The translations under genes and the position numbers were made by a program. Below are positions 15,514-24,915 of a stretch of 31,878 bases of DNA, in pieces. The notes beneath the pieces are model-generated. The model ran no database searches, was not told the origin of the DNA, and worked only from the letters and a program-made list of their open reading frames with translations. The stretch's first letter is position 1, and each line of letters opens with the position of its first letter. The DNA lies in NCBI GenBank assembly GCA_023554445.1, contig JAMJQQ010000087.1, positions 1 through 31,878 of the forward strand. Direction: 5' to 3'. This DNA comes from Carthagonibacter metallireducens (GTDB taxonomy: Bacteria > Gemmatimonadota > Gemmatimonadetes > Palauibacterales > Palauibacteraceae).

Positions 15514-17808
15514 ATGCTGAAAGAACTGCTCGCCCGCCGGGTGCCTCAGATCGTCGGCGGCTATCTGGCCGCAGGGTGGCTGGTCCTGGAGTTCACGGAC
15601 TGGGCCGTCAACCGCTACCTCCTGTCCGGTCACCTCACGGACTTCGTGGTCGCCGCCTGGCTGCTGCTGCTCCCAGCGGTAATCATGCTCTCCTGGTCTC
15701 ACGGCAAGCCGGGTCGGGACCGCTGGTCTCGGGCCGAGCACATCGGTATCGCGCTCAACCTCATCGTGGCGGCGGCTGTCCTCTTCGGACTGTTCCGCGG
15801 AACGGACCTCGGCGCCGCGACGACGACCGTGGTGGTCGAGGACGAGGAAGGCAACACCATCGAGCGGGTGATCCCCAAGTCGGAGTTCCGGAAGAGCCTG
15901 GTGGTATTTCCGTTCGACAACGAATCCGGTAACGAGGGATTCGACTGGCTGGAATACGGCATCAGCATCGGGATCGGAGTGGACCTGGCGCAGGACCCGT
16001 TCCTGACGATCCCGGGCGATGAGTCGCTGATGCAGAGATTGAGACAGGAGGGACTCGTCGAGGGAGTCGATGTACCGCTCACTCTCAAGCGACAGCTGGC
16101 GGATCGACTCCACGTGGACCACTTCGTGTCGGGGACCATCGGGGACAGCGCCGGAACGCCGTCCGTGACGGTGTCGCTGTACGAGACCGAGCGCGGAAAG
16201 CTGCTTCAGGAGAGGTCCTTCACAGGGAGCGATCCGCTGGCGCTGGCCGACCGGATTTCGTTTCAGTTGCGGAACGATCTGGAGATCCCGACCCAGCACA
16301 TCGAGAGCACGGCCGATCTCGAAGTCGCCGAGCTGGTATCGACGAATCCTGAGGCCTATCGAGCCTTCGTAGCAGGCGATGAGGCTTCTGCCAAGCGGCG
16401 CGATTTCGAGGAGGCGGCGGAGCAGTTTGAAAGAGCGGTGGAGCTGGATTCGACTTTCGCCCTCGCGTGGATCCAGCTGTTCACGGCCCGCACGCTGCTG
16501 AATGACGCCGCGGCCGGTGAGCGAGCGCTGGACCGGGCGATGGACTACATGTACCGACTGCCGGAGCGCGTGCAGTTCCCGGTTCGGGCGGTCACCTACT
16601 GGATCGTTCGCAGGGACCTCGAGCGCGCGATCGCCACGAGCGAGATGTGGGCAGAGCTCTACCCCGATGACATCGATGCGCACGACCAGCTGGCCGGGTA
16701 CTACGAGGTCGTGGGTAGGAGAGAAGAGGCTCGCGCCGAGCGGGAGCGGATTCTGGAGCTCGATCCCGGCCGCATCGGGCAGCTGCAGTTGATCTCAGGT
16801 CTGTACCGGGCCGAAGGAGAGTTCGAGAAGGCCCTCGAGTACCTCGAGCGATATGCCGCCGTCGCCCCCGACGATCCTGCCGTGTTTACGGGAATCGGCG
16901 ACCTCCGGCGGCGGATGGGGGCGCTCTCGGAAGCCCGTCGGGCCTACAACCGGGCGCTTGCGCTCGATCCTGGAGATGTGGGAGCCCTCCTGCGCCTCGC
17001 TTCCCTGAGCTACGAAAGCGGTGAGCACGAGACCGCCGAACGAGGACTTGCAGAGGCAATGGAGGCGGCCACGACGCCCGCCGACAGCGTTGCGGTTCAT
17101 GGTGCATGGCGCACCTATCACGTGTTCCGCGGCCAGGCGGATCGCGCGATCGAAAGGCTGCGACGCAGGTGGGACGCCATGAATCGCAGCCAGCCACCAT
17201 TCGACCGCGTCCAGAACCAGATGGGCGATCTGGGCACCTACTCCCGAGTCGGGCGCCAGGCCGAAGGAGAAGCGGTACTGGACTCGCTGGTGCTCCAGCT
17301 TGCCGACGAGTTCGCAGACCTCAGCGCCATCGGCAGGATGAACCTCTCGATCGACGGGGATGACCCGGACGCGATCGAGGTGGCACGGGTCGAGTTTGCG
17401 GGATTCCTCGACAGTTTCGGACTCGAGGGAATCCGCTATGCCCTTCCCTATGCAGACGGCAGAGTCGCGGAGTTGAGGGGAGACTGCAGGAGGGCCGAAC
17501 GACACTTCACCGAGGCCATGGAGCAGAACTCCGAGGACGCGTGGGTGCGCCTGGCTCTCGCCCGATGTCAGCGATCGCTGGGGAACTTCCGGTCGGCACG
17601 GGAGAACCTGGAGTACCTGCTCGGTCTCGTTCCGATGCATCCCGACGTGCACTACGAACTGGCACTCGTGCTGGAGGCCGAGGGCGATACCGCCGAGGCG
17701 CTGGACCACCTGCGGACTTCCCTGGGCGTCTGGGAAGAGGCTGACAGGAACTTCTCGGCCGCCATGGACGCGCACGCGAAGCTGGCGGAGCTTCGGGGCC
17801 GCACCTGA
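15514..17808 (+). CDS. FlgO/TolB-like domain and TPR repeat membrane protein
   Basis: This is a 764-residue protein. Three membrane helices lie at about residues 9-28, 39-61 and 78-97, and the first begins with the RRVPQIVGGYLAAGWLVLEF pattern. The same pattern occurs in class III adenylate cyclase-associated TPR proteins. A FlgO/TolB-N-like domain follows from KSLVVFPFDNES (about residue 129) to residue 265. The remainder, about 285-755, is TPR helices such as AAEQFERAVELDSTFALAW and ARRAYNRALALDPGDVGALLRL. It is probably an inner-membrane scaffold for signalling or envelope assembly. The start is the first in-frame ATG, with a weak ribosome site. The gene is flanked by the intact and broken rtcB 3' ends. 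Confidence 0.8.
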   Translation: MLKELLARRVPQIVGGYLAAGWLVLEFTDWAVNRYLLSGHLTDFVVAAWLLLLPAVIMLSWSHGKPGRDRWSRAEHIGIALNLIVAAAVLFGLFRGTDLGAATTTVVVEDEEGNTIERVIPKSEFRKSLVVFPFDNESGNEGFDWLEYGISIGIGVDLAQDPFLTIPGDESLMQRLRQEGLVEGVDVPLTLKRQLADRLHVDHFVSGTIGDSAGTPSVTVSLYETERGKLLQERSFTGSDPLALADRISFQLRNDLEIPTQHIESTADLEVAELVSTNPEAYRAFVAGDEASAKRRDFEEAAEQFERAVELDSTFALAWIQLFTARTLLNDAAAGERALDRAMDYMYRLPERVQFPVRAVTYWIVRRDLERAIATSEMWAELYPDDIDAHDQLAGYYEVVGRREEARAERERILELDPGRIGQLQLISGLYRAEGEFEKALEYLERYAAVAPDDPAVFTGIGDLRRRMGALSEARRAYNRALALDPGDVGALLRLASLSYESGEHETAERGLAEAMEAATTPADSVAVHGAWRTYHVFRGQADRAIERLRRRWDAMNRSQPPFDRVQNQMGDLGTYSRVGRQAEGEAVLDSLVLQLADEFADLSAIGRMNLSIDGDDPDAIEVARVEFAGFLDSFGLEGIRYALPYADGRVAELRGDCRRAERHFTEAMEQNSEDAWVRLALARCQRSLGNFRSARENLEYLLGLVPMHPDVHYELALVLEAEGDTAEALDHLRTSLGVWEEADRNFSAAMDAHAKLAELRGRT

Positions 17809-17829
17809 TCAAGCCGTGACGCCCGCCGA

Positions 17830-19053
17830 TCAGTCCTTGTAGGGATCGAACACGTCGGCGCCCGCCATGACCACGATCAGCGGGCGAAGCGTGTGCAGCA
17901 CCTCGATCGTGTCTCCCTGAGCCGCGAGCACGTCCGGCAACCGGCGATAGGCATGCGGGCTCTCGTCCAGTCCTCCACCGCGCAGCACGACACCCTTCTC
18001 ACGCACCCAGCCGTGCATCATCTCGGGCGTCACCAGACCCGGGCGGATCACTTCGCCCGTCTTGCGGCGGATCTTCCCGCGGGCCGCGGTGCGGCTCATC
18101 ACCCGGCCGGCGCCGTGCACTGTGGAGTACAGCGCCTCCCGCTGAATGTCTTCAAGCTCGCTGCCCTGCTCGGCGGTGGTTCCCCGCACGATGACCGCGT
18201 CGTCGCCCATGGATCCGCCGATGAAGCCCCGCTGGCCCGGAAACGCGGGCGTGGCTCCCTTCCGGACGACGATGAACTCCTCTCCGTCGTGCTCTTCCCG
18301 CCAAGCGTAGTTGTGGTGGTTGTGCACGAGGTCCAGCTCCTGTCCACCGATCATGTCCACGACCTTCCGCACGACCCACTCGCGGCCGGCATACGCGTAC
18401 GCTCCGGCAAGCTCCATCAGACCGTAGTAGTCGTGTCCCAGCGGCGTCTCGAGGGGGAAGATCACCTCGGCCTCCGGCACCCGCTCGCCCCACTGCGCGC
18501 CCTGGCCCAGGGCGAGGAACGCGGACGCGACGGTATGGCCGAATCCACGGCTGCCGAAGTGGACTCCGACCCAGATCCGCTCCTCCTGGTCGGCGAACAC
18601 GTCCACGTAGTGGTTGCCGCTTCCGACGGTGCCGAGCTGGACGCGCGCCTTCTCGCGCAGGTTGCCCCGGTGCTTCGCCGGTATCGCATCCCAGGCATCG
18701 TCCTCGAACAGCGGGTGGTCCACCGGCGCATCGTCCGCCTTGTTGGAGCGCCCGAGCCCGAAGCTCACGGTTCCGTAGATCTCGTCGGCGATCTCGTTGA
18801 GGCGGGCCTGGAGTTCTGCGCCCTCGGCGCCGAGGTCCTCGAGCGCGAGGTCGGTCCGGATGGCCGCGTTCCCGCACGCGATGTCGAATCCCACGCCGAC
18901 GACGGACACCTCGTCGCGATATGCGGCGACGCCCCCGATGGGCATGATGTAGCCGAGGTGGCCGTCGGCCATGAGCGCGGCACGCTCAGCGCGCTCCGCC
19001 ACGCCGCGCAGCTGGGCCAGGGTCTTCTCGTCGTGTTCTCCGAAAATTCTCAT
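17830..19053 (-). CDS. rtcB: RtcB-family RNA ligase
   Basis: This 407-residue protein is a short, diverged RtcB. RtcB joins a 2',3'-cyclic phosphate or 3' phosphate to a 5'-OH, using GTP and Mn. Visible active-site elements are GVGFDIACG (Asp57 and Cys60), GTVGSGNHYVD (His148), GVHFGSRG (His165), HNHHN (244-248), and HGAGRVMSR with His313 as the guanylylated histidine. All metal and guanylate ligands therefore appear present. The usual FDINCG reads FDIACG. The protein ends in DVFDPYKD where canonical RtcBs end in VCVKG. It is the last gene of the repair operon, 52 bases after the HEAT gene. A shortened, partly broken copy of its 3' end lies at 15403. Confidence 0.92.
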   Translation of the reverse strand: MRIFGEHDEKTLAQLRGVAERAERAALMADGHLGYIMPIGGVAAYRDEVSVVGVGFDIACGNAAIRTDLALEDLGAEGAELQARLNEIADEIYGTVSFGLGRSNKADDAPVDHPLFEDDAWDAIPAKHRGNLREKARVQLGTVGSGNHYVDVFADQEERIWVGVHFGSRGFGHTVASAFLALGQGAQWGERVPEAEVIFPLETPLGHDYYGLMELAGAYAYAGREWVVRKVVDMIGGQELDLVHNHHNYAWREEHDGEEFIVVRKGATPAFPGQRGFIGGSMGDDAVIVRGTTAEQGSELEDIQREALYSTVHGAGRVMSRTAARGKIRRKTGEVIRPGLVTPEMMHGWVREKGVVLRGGGLDESPHAYRRLPDVLAAQGDTIEVLHTLRPLIVVMAGADVFDPYKD

Positions 19054-19105
19054 TTCCCCATATCCAGTCTCAAATGACGTCTTTCACCTGGAGCGGGTTG
19101 ACTGC

Positions 19106-20722
19106 TCACCGGAGCAGGAATTCGATGAACTCTCGAGTCCGCTGATGGAGGCTCTCCGTCTGCTGATCCAGCTCGTATCGAATCGCTCTACGGTCGGACT
19201 CCGTCGGCTTGGTGAAGCTCCTGTTCATTCGCTGGAACCAGCATCTAAACTCGATCTCTGCGAGTTCTCGGATATCGAGGTCGGACAGTCGTCTCGCCTT
19301 GAGGATGTACTGCAGACTCGTCCACTTTCCACTGCGACTCAGCATCTCGAAGGCATAGCGCCGCGTGTGTCTCGCCTGACCGCCGATCACTTCATTCCAT
19401 AAGTCTCCGACTGGAACGGAGCGGTTTCGTGCGGAGAGACGCGCGGTCGTCCTGGCGACCCGGGAGCTCGGATCTGCAAGTCCCCGCAGAATCTCCTTTG
19501 CCTGCAAACGCCCGTTCAGATGATGCCTGCAGCGGATCACGCTCGCCCGGACCCGAGCACTTTCGTCGATGCGGAATTCCTCGAGGATGGATTCGATGTC
19601 GTCAATGCGCGATCCAAGCTCGGCCAGGCCCTGGAGTGCTGCGGCTCTCTGCCGAGCACAACCGCTCCGGATTATTCCAATTCCAGCCTCGCGAGCAACA
19701 TCCGGGGAGAGGTTCTGATACACACTTCTCGCGGCTTCCCTGACGGCCGGTGACCTATCGAACAGCAGGAAGGGACCGATCTTCTCAGGCAATAGAACGC
19801 CATCAGCAGCGCACTGTCGAATCGCGAGGGCCCGGATCGACCCGTGCGGTGAACTCAGCGCTGCCCCAAGCAAGACTGGTTGCGCACTGAGAGCACGGTT
19901 AAGCGCGGCCGAGAGCACCCCTCCCGCGATCAGAGGATCGGAGTCCATCAGGGCCCGCGTGACAGTGTCGAGATCCAGTTCACCCCGTCGCGCCAGGGCT
20001 CGGTAGCCCTCCCGCCGAATCGCTCGATCATCCGACAGGACCGCCAACCGGCGCGCGCGAGCTGCAAGCGGCCTGTCCAGGCAATCTGTGACTTTCGACG
20101 CCACCCAGTTAAGCTCTTTCCTTAGCCCCGTCTGTCGAATCCAGGGAAGTATCGCAACGGCTGGCAGCAACTCCGTCGCATCCAGCCGCGAGACCGCTGT
20201 CCGAAAATGGTGATCTGCCGTCTGGCGAACCGCCGGGACCCAGTCGTTCAACCGAACAACCAAGAATGGCAGGTCGGCGCCAGTAATCCCGGCTTCAGCA
20301 AGTCGCACAATTGCTGCTTCGCGCACATGACCATTCGGGTGACAGCTCGCCAACCGCAGCATGCCAGGTCGCCGAAAGACCTCGCGGGCCAGGTCGAGAG
20401 GCGAGACTTTTTCCCACGCTGACGGCCCAAAGTATCCCGGGTCCCATCGCCTGAGATGTTGATCCAACCAGATGACATCGCGGGGCTGCGTCCTCTCCAT
20501 GAGCGCTTCGACGGCGGACTGGGCAGCGAGCTGCGTCCGGACAGGGCCGGCAATCGTATGCGGCAGGATCGACGGGATCGCCGCTGGCTCGCCTCTCTCG
20601 GCTAGCTGCCGTAGCACGGCAATGTCCCGATCGCTCCTTGTCGGTGCGAATCGTGGACGGGGTTGATGATCCAATTGCTTCACCATCGCGCGGGTCTTGC
20701 TGGATAGTCTGCGTTCGCTCAT
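19106..20722 (-). CDS. HEAT-like helical repeat protein of the RNA-repair operon
   Basis: This 538-residue protein has no catalytic motif that I recognise. It contains repeated helix pairs of HEAT type, for example REAAIVRLAEAGITGADLPF, AIRREGYRALARRGELDLDTV, GSIRALAIRQCAADG, SPAVREAARSVYQNL and SARVRASVIRCRHHL. The N terminus is basic (SERRLSSKTRAMVKQL). The C-terminal 100 residues are Arg-rich with RCWFQRMNRSF, and could bind RNA. It lies 13 bases after pnkp and 52 before rtcB, inside the operon. Two hand-counted 60-base lines give 53 and 60 percent GC, against 78 percent in one rtcB line. This hints at a different history. A scaffold or RNA-binding role is inferred. Confidence 0.7.
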   Translation of the reverse strand: MSERRLSSKTRAMVKQLDHQPRPRFAPTRSDRDIAVLRQLAERGEPAAIPSILPHTIAGPVRTQLAAQSAVEALMERTQPRDVIWLDQHLRRWDPGYFGPSAWEKVSPLDLAREVFRRPGMLRLASCHPNGHVREAAIVRLAEAGITGADLPFLVVRLNDWVPAVRQTADHHFRTAVSRLDATELLPAVAILPWIRQTGLRKELNWVASKVTDCLDRPLAARARRLAVLSDDRAIRREGYRALARRGELDLDTVTRALMDSDPLIAGGVLSAALNRALSAQPVLLGAALSSPHGSIRALAIRQCAADGVLLPEKIGPFLLFDRSPAVREAARSVYQNLSPDVAREAGIGIIRSGCARQRAAALQGLAELGSRIDDIESILEEFRIDESARVRASVIRCRHHLNGRLQAKEILRGLADPSSRVARTTARLSARNRSVPVGDLWNEVIGGQARHTRRYAFEMLSRSGKWTSLQYILKARRLSDLDIRELAEIEFRCWFQRMNRSFTKPTESDRRAIRYELDQQTESLHQRTREFIEFLLR

Positions 20723-20735
20723 GCGGTCACCATTC

Positions 20736-23330
20736 TCAAAGCCGCGGGTCCACCGGTTCGCTCTCCAAGGCGAGCACGCCGAACACGCACTCGTGCACCC
20801 GTCTCAGAGGCTCGCCGCGCACGAACCGCTCGAGTCCCTCGATTCCGAGGGCGAGCTCTCGCAGCGCCATGGACCGCTTGTGCCCGAGTCCGCGGTTGCG
20901 GAGTCGCTCCAGATTTTCGGGTTCGTCGTACGAGGGCCCGTAGATGATCCGCAGGTACTCCGGGCCGCGGACCTTCACGGCCGGCTGTGCGAGACCCTTT
21001 CTGCCGCGCGCGAGAAAATCGAGCGGCTTTACGACCATTCCCTCGCCACCGGCTTTGGTGAGTTCCGTCCACCAGCGAGTGGCCTCCGCTTCGCTCTCGG
21101 GTTCGGTCAGATCGACCATGCGCCAGGGAGTCGCCAGCAGGAGCTCCTCGTCCGCCGCACAAACCTGCGCGAGAGTCTCCATGTGCCAGGCGTGGTCACG
21201 GTTCACGTGCACCGCCCCCTCGGAGGCGAGGAGATGGAATGGCGCCAGTTTCATGTCACTGACACCCGTCACGTTCCAGCAGTATCGCCGATAGGCGCTG
21301 GTATAGGCGCCGATCGAGTCGCGCCTCCGCTCGAATTCGGCGTACAGGTCCTTTGCCTGTCCTCGGGCCGCTGCCCCGGACAGGGAGTCGAGGGCCACGG
21401 ACATCGCTGTCCGGCCGGCCGCGCCGACCGCGGCGTACTGGTCGCGGAGCAGCTCCCGGGCCTTCACAGACCAGGGCATCAGCTCCGCGTCGAGACACAT
21501 CCAGTCGGTGTTCAAGTCGTTCCACACGCCCGCCGCATCGCAGGCATCGCACATGCGCGACAGGACTTCGACCTCCACGTCCCGATCATCGAAGAAGCGC
21601 CGCCCGGTGCGCGTGTATATGACCCCGAATCCATCGTCCACCACACCGAATCGGCGCCGGGCCACGTCCTCGTCACGGCACAGCACGACCACGGCCCTCG
21701 AGCCCATGTGCTTCTCCTCGCACACCACTCTCGGGATTCCTTCCTGCCGGTAGTAGGCGAACGTCTCCGTCGGGTGCTCCAGCAGGCCTTCGAGCTGCGA
21801 CGTCTTACCCGGAGACATTGTCGGAGGCAGATAGATCAGCCACTTCGGATTCGCGGCGAATCGGCTCATGACCTCGAGGGCGGCGGCCGCGTTCTCCTCG
21901 CGAATCGTGAGGTTGCCGCGCAGACGGGTCTGGACGATCCGGCGCCCGACCACGTCCTCGATCTCGAGAACCTCATCCTCCCGGTGCTGGGCCGTGAGAC
22001 GATCAGCGGTCTCGTCGGCCAGGAAAGGACGCGCCGGCTGGGCGTAGACCTGCCGCGCCTGCACCGACACGATCTCCCTCTCGGGATAACGTAGGGCCGT
22101 CAACATCCCTCCGAAGACGCACCCGGTATCTACGTTCATGGTCTGGTTGAGCCACAGCGCTTCGGGCACCGGCGTGTGGCCGTAGACGACCGTCGCCCGG
22201 CCCCGATACTCCCTGGCCCAGTCCTGTCGAACCGGAAGGCCGAATTCGTCGGTCTCCCCTGTCGTATCGCCATACAGGGCGAACGATCGGACTCTCCCCG
22301 AGGCGCGACCCTGAAACCGTTCCTTCATACCTGCGTGCGCCACGACCAGCTTGCCATCGTCCAGCACGTAGTGGCTCACGAGTCCATCGATGAATTCCAC
22401 GACCCGCCCCCGGAATTCTTCCGGTTGCTCCGCGAGCTGCTCGAGAGACTCGGCGAGGCCGTGTGCCAGGGTCACTTTCCTGCCGCGCAGTGCCCGCAGC
22501 AGCTTCACGTCGTGGTTACCGGGAATGCAGATGGCTCGATCGGCCTCGACCATGTCCATTACGAGCCGCAGAACGCCGGGAGTGTTCGGCCCCCGGTCCA
22601 CCAGGTCACCCACGAACAGGGCCTTTCTGCCCTCCGGAGGTCGAACGTCATACTCCGTGCCTCCATCCGACCCCAGGGTGCGGATCTGGTAGCCCATCTC
22701 GCGCAGCAGCTCGAGCAGCTCGTCCAGACAACCGTGCACGTCACCAATGATGTCGAATGGTCCGGTCTCGCCTCTTCGGTCGTTCCAAAGCGGCTGTCGG
22801 AGAACAGCCACGGACTCGACCTCCTCCGGAGAGCGCAGCCGATGCACGTACCGGAATCCCTCACGCTGGAGTCCGCGGATGGATCGACGCATCTGTCTCT
22901 GCTGTCGTCGAATGACATGCGCGCCCAGGTCCCGGTCCGGCCGGTTCAGATTGCGCTCGCGGCATACTTTCTCCGGGATGTCGAACACGATCGCGACGGG
23001 CATCACATCATGCTCGCGGGCGAGCGCGACGAGCGGCTTGCGGGCAGACGGCTCCACGTTGGTGGCGTCGATCACGGTAAGATTTCCCCTTCGCAGGCGA
23101 AGGCCGGCCATGTAGTGCACCAGGTCGAACGCGTCCCCGGTCGCCTCCTGGCTGTTTTCATCATCCGACACGAGTCCGCGGCAGAAATCGGAGGAGATGA
23201 TTTCGGTGCTCCGGAAGTGCCGGGCGGCGAAGGATGACTTGCCCGCCCCGGACGGTCCCACGAGGACGACCAGCGACATCTCCGGCAGCGTCAGCTCCCG
23301 GGCGGCGGCTTCTGTCTCTGGGCTACTCAC
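20736..23330 (-). CDS. pnkp: Pnkp polynucleotide kinase-phosphatase-ligase
   Basis: This 864-residue protein is full-length bacterial Pnkp with three domains. The N-terminal 5'-OH kinase has Walker A GPSGAGKSS (residues 25-33). The central binuclear-metal 2',3'-phosphatase has GDVHG (196-200), GDLVDRG (241-247), GNHD (271-274) and GHTP (384-387). The C-terminal adenylyltransferase-ligase domain has KHMGSR (540-545) with nucleophile Lys540, EGMVVKP (763-769) and VKVRG (785-789). It heals both ends of cut RNA and, with Hen1, seals them. The GTG at 23330 was chosen because GGGAG lies nine bases upstream and the length then equals characterised Pnkps. The start overlaps the hen1 stop by 8 bases. 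Confidence 0.95.
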   Translation of the reverse strand: MSSPETEAAARELTLPEMSLVVLVGPSGAGKSSFAARHFRSTEIISSDFCRGLVSDDENSQEATGDAFDLVHYMAGLRLRRGNLTVIDATNVEPSARKPLVALAREHDVMPVAIVFDIPEKVCRERNLNRPDRDLGAHVIRRQQRQMRRSIRGLQREGFRYVHRLRSPEEVESVAVLRQPLWNDRRGETGPFDIIGDVHGCLDELLELLREMGYQIRTLGSDGGTEYDVRPPEGRKALFVGDLVDRGPNTPGVLRLVMDMVEADRAICIPGNHDVKLLRALRGRKVTLAHGLAESLEQLAEQPEEFRGRVVEFIDGLVSHYVLDDGKLVVAHAGMKERFQGRASGRVRSFALYGDTTGETDEFGLPVRQDWAREYRGRATVVYGHTPVPEALWLNQTMNVDTGCVFGGMLTALRYPEREIVSVQARQVYAQPARPFLADETADRLTAQHREDEVLEIEDVVGRRIVQTRLRGNLTIREENAAAALEVMSRFAANPKWLIYLPPTMSPGKTSQLEGLLEHPTETFAYYRQEGIPRVVCEEKHMGSRAVVVLCRDEDVARRRFGVVDDGFGVIYTRTGRRFFDDRDVEVEVLSRMCDACDAAGVWNDLNTDWMCLDAELMPWSVKARELLRDQYAAVGAAGRTAMSVALDSLSGAAARGQAKDLYAEFERRRDSIGAYTSAYRRYCWNVTGVSDMKLAPFHLLASEGAVHVNRDHAWHMETLAQVCAADEELLLATPWRMVDLTEPESEAEATRWWTELTKAGGEGMVVKPLDFLARGRKGLAQPAVKVRGPEYLRIIYGPSYDEPENLERLRNRGLGHKRSMALRELALGIEGLERFVRGEPLRRVHECVFGVLALESEPVDPRL

Positions 23331-24741
23331 GGGTGAACACTCCCATCTGCGAGGCCGCTCCGACCTCGGGATCTTCCGTTCCGATGGGGAGGATGCGAAC
23401 GGCGTATCCGAATCGCTCCGCCACCGATTCCGCCCAGCTCGCGAATTCACCCCGGGTCCATTCGAACCGGTGGTCCCGGTGCCGTAGCGAGTCGGCCGGC
23501 AGCGTTTCGAACCTCACGTTGTACTCCCGGTTCGGAGTGGTCAGGACCACGACCGCCGGCCGCGCGTGATCGAATACGACGCGCTCGAAGGCCGCGAGTC
23601 TCGGCGGGTCGAGGTGCTCCACGACCTCGACGACCGCCGCGGCATCGAAACCCGAGAGCCGCTCGTCGCGATACATCAGGGATCCGTGCATGAGACGGAT
23701 TCGCTTTCGTTTCGCCTCCGACATGCGGTCCAGGTGCAGACGTTCCTTCGCGATCTCCAGCGAGCGGATGGACACGTCCATGCCCAGGATCTCTTCGAAC
23801 TGCGGGTCCTTGAGCAGGAGCCGCAGCAGTCTGCCTTCTCCGCAGCCGAGGTCCACGACACGGCGCGCCCGCTCGGCGCGCAGAACGGAGAGCACGGCTC
23901 CCAGGCGCTGCTCGTGCAGGCTGACTCGAGGGTCGGAATCCTTCCCGTCCGCGCCGCTGTCGTCGTCCGCCGATTCGGTCTCCGGGAATTCGTCGGAGTC
24001 CTCCTCCGGCAGCTCTTCCTGCGCGACAAGCCGATCGACCGCCATACGGGCCAGACTGCGCCGGTGCTTGAGGTAGCGCCGGGCGATCAGGCCGCGTTCG
24101 GGGTGCGCAGCCAGCCATCCCGCACCCTTGCTCACCAGCTTGTCCACCTCGTCTTCCGCGACCCAGTAGTGCTTCCGGTTGTCGAGTACGGGCACGAGCA
24201 CGTAAAGGTGGCGAAGGAGGTCCTGGAGTCGGGTTTCGACTCGAAGCGTCAACGTCAGGTACCGGCTCTCGCCCCAGTCCGGGAACTCGGGATCGAGCGC
24301 GTGCGAGACGGTCTCCACCTCGTAGCCGAGCGGCTCGAACAGCCGGCGCACGATCTCCTCGCCGCCCCGACTCGGAACGGCGGCCAGCCGAGCCTCGAGA
24401 GGGATCTCGGTCTCGACCAGTTCCGGGCGGTCCCGGCAGTTCCCGGCCAGCGCGGTCCCGAGAACTCGTGAGATCGCCACGCTCATGAACGAAGAGGCCA
24501 CGTACGGACGATCGCTCACGTACTCGAAAAGGGTGGCGCCGCTCTTCGGCCCGCGCACCAGGCCGACGCTGTCGACGTCCAGAAGCAGCGCCACCGTGCA
24601 GCGTTCCGGTGACGCCTCAGGGTAGAAGACGTGCGCCTGCCCGAACGCCAGGTCGAAGCTCTGCGTCCGGTCCGGGTGCTTGTGGAGCAGGTAACCGAGA
24701 TCCGTCGCCGGCTCGTGCGTCGTCGAAATCGTGAGGATCAT
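23323..24741 (-). CDS. hen1: Hen1 3'-terminal RNA ribose 2'-O-methyltransferase
   Basis: This 472-residue protein is bacterial Hen1. The N-terminal half (about 1-240) corresponds to the domain that activates the Pnkp ligase. An acidic linker spans about 243-270. The C-terminal methyltransferase has DLGCGEG (297-303) for SAM binding. Its metal-binding EVVEH (372-376) and HRDHRFEW (421-428) are diagnostic of the Hen1 family, as is TPNREYN. It methylates the 2'-OH at the 3' end of damaged RNA before sealing, so the repaired site resists a second cut. The ATG at 24741 has GGGAG at good spacing. The gene follows a 174-base structured gap and is coupled to pnkp. Confidence 0.95.
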   Translation of the reverse strand: MILTISTTHEPATDLGYLLHKHPDRTQSFDLAFGQAHVFYPEASPERCTVALLLDVDSVGLVRGPKSGATLFEYVSDRPYVASSFMSVAISRVLGTALAGNCRDRPELVETEIPLEARLAAVPSRGGEEIVRRLFEPLGYEVETVSHALDPEFPDWGESRYLTLTLRVETRLQDLLRHLYVLVPVLDNRKHYWVAEDEVDKLVSKGAGWLAAHPERGLIARRYLKHRRSLARMAVDRLVAQEELPEEDSDEFPETESADDDSGADGKDSDPRVSLHEQRLGAVLSVLRAERARRVVDLGCGEGRLLRLLLKDPQFEEILGMDVSIRSLEIAKERLHLDRMSEAKRKRIRLMHGSLMYRDERLSGFDAAAVVEVVEHLDPPRLAAFERVVFDHARPAVVVLTTPNREYNVRFETLPADSLRHRDHRFEWTRGEFASWAESVAERFGYAVRILPIGTEDPEVGAASQMGVFTRE

Positions 24742-24915
24742 TCGTGCTCCCGCCTCGGTGGCCCCGGCGGTCCGTCGCCGCCGGGACCGGGACACCCGCG
24801 GGTGGTTCGCGGGTTCACTCTCCAACGTAATGGTTTTGCGGTACTGTCGGCCTCCCTTCCGGTATGGCCGGGCCGGCGCTCCGACAGGCCACCGGCCCGG
24901 GTTGAATGTTGAGGT
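24742..24915 (-). ncRNA. Structured hen1 leader with candidate H-type pseudoknot
   Basis: The gap holds interleaved perfect helices. CTGTCGG (24844-24850) pairs with CCGACAG (24881-24887), and CCGGGCCGG (24868-24876) pairs with CCGGCCCGG (24892-24900). Their A-B-A'-B' order is that of an H-type pseudoknot. Two further perfect hairpins follow toward hen1: 24794-24814 (7 bp, 7-base loop) and 24763-24785 (8 bp, 7-base loop), the latter just before the hen1 ribosome site. It may be a Y-like RNA embedded in the operon or a translational control leader. Neither identity is proven, and high GC inflates chance pairing. Confidence 0.45.

Noticed and set aside
15403..17867. attL/attR of an integrated element at the rtcB 3' end
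   Set aside because: The direct repeats are real, but there is no integrase or other mobility gene. The left copy also carries a second, non-contiguous rtcB block, which fits duplication and decay better than site-specific integration.
20697..22094. Long plus-strand ORF of 465 codons opposite pnkp
   Set aside because: The opposite strand encodes Pnkp with all catalytic motifs. High third-position GC creates long antisense frames, and the translation shows no family motif.
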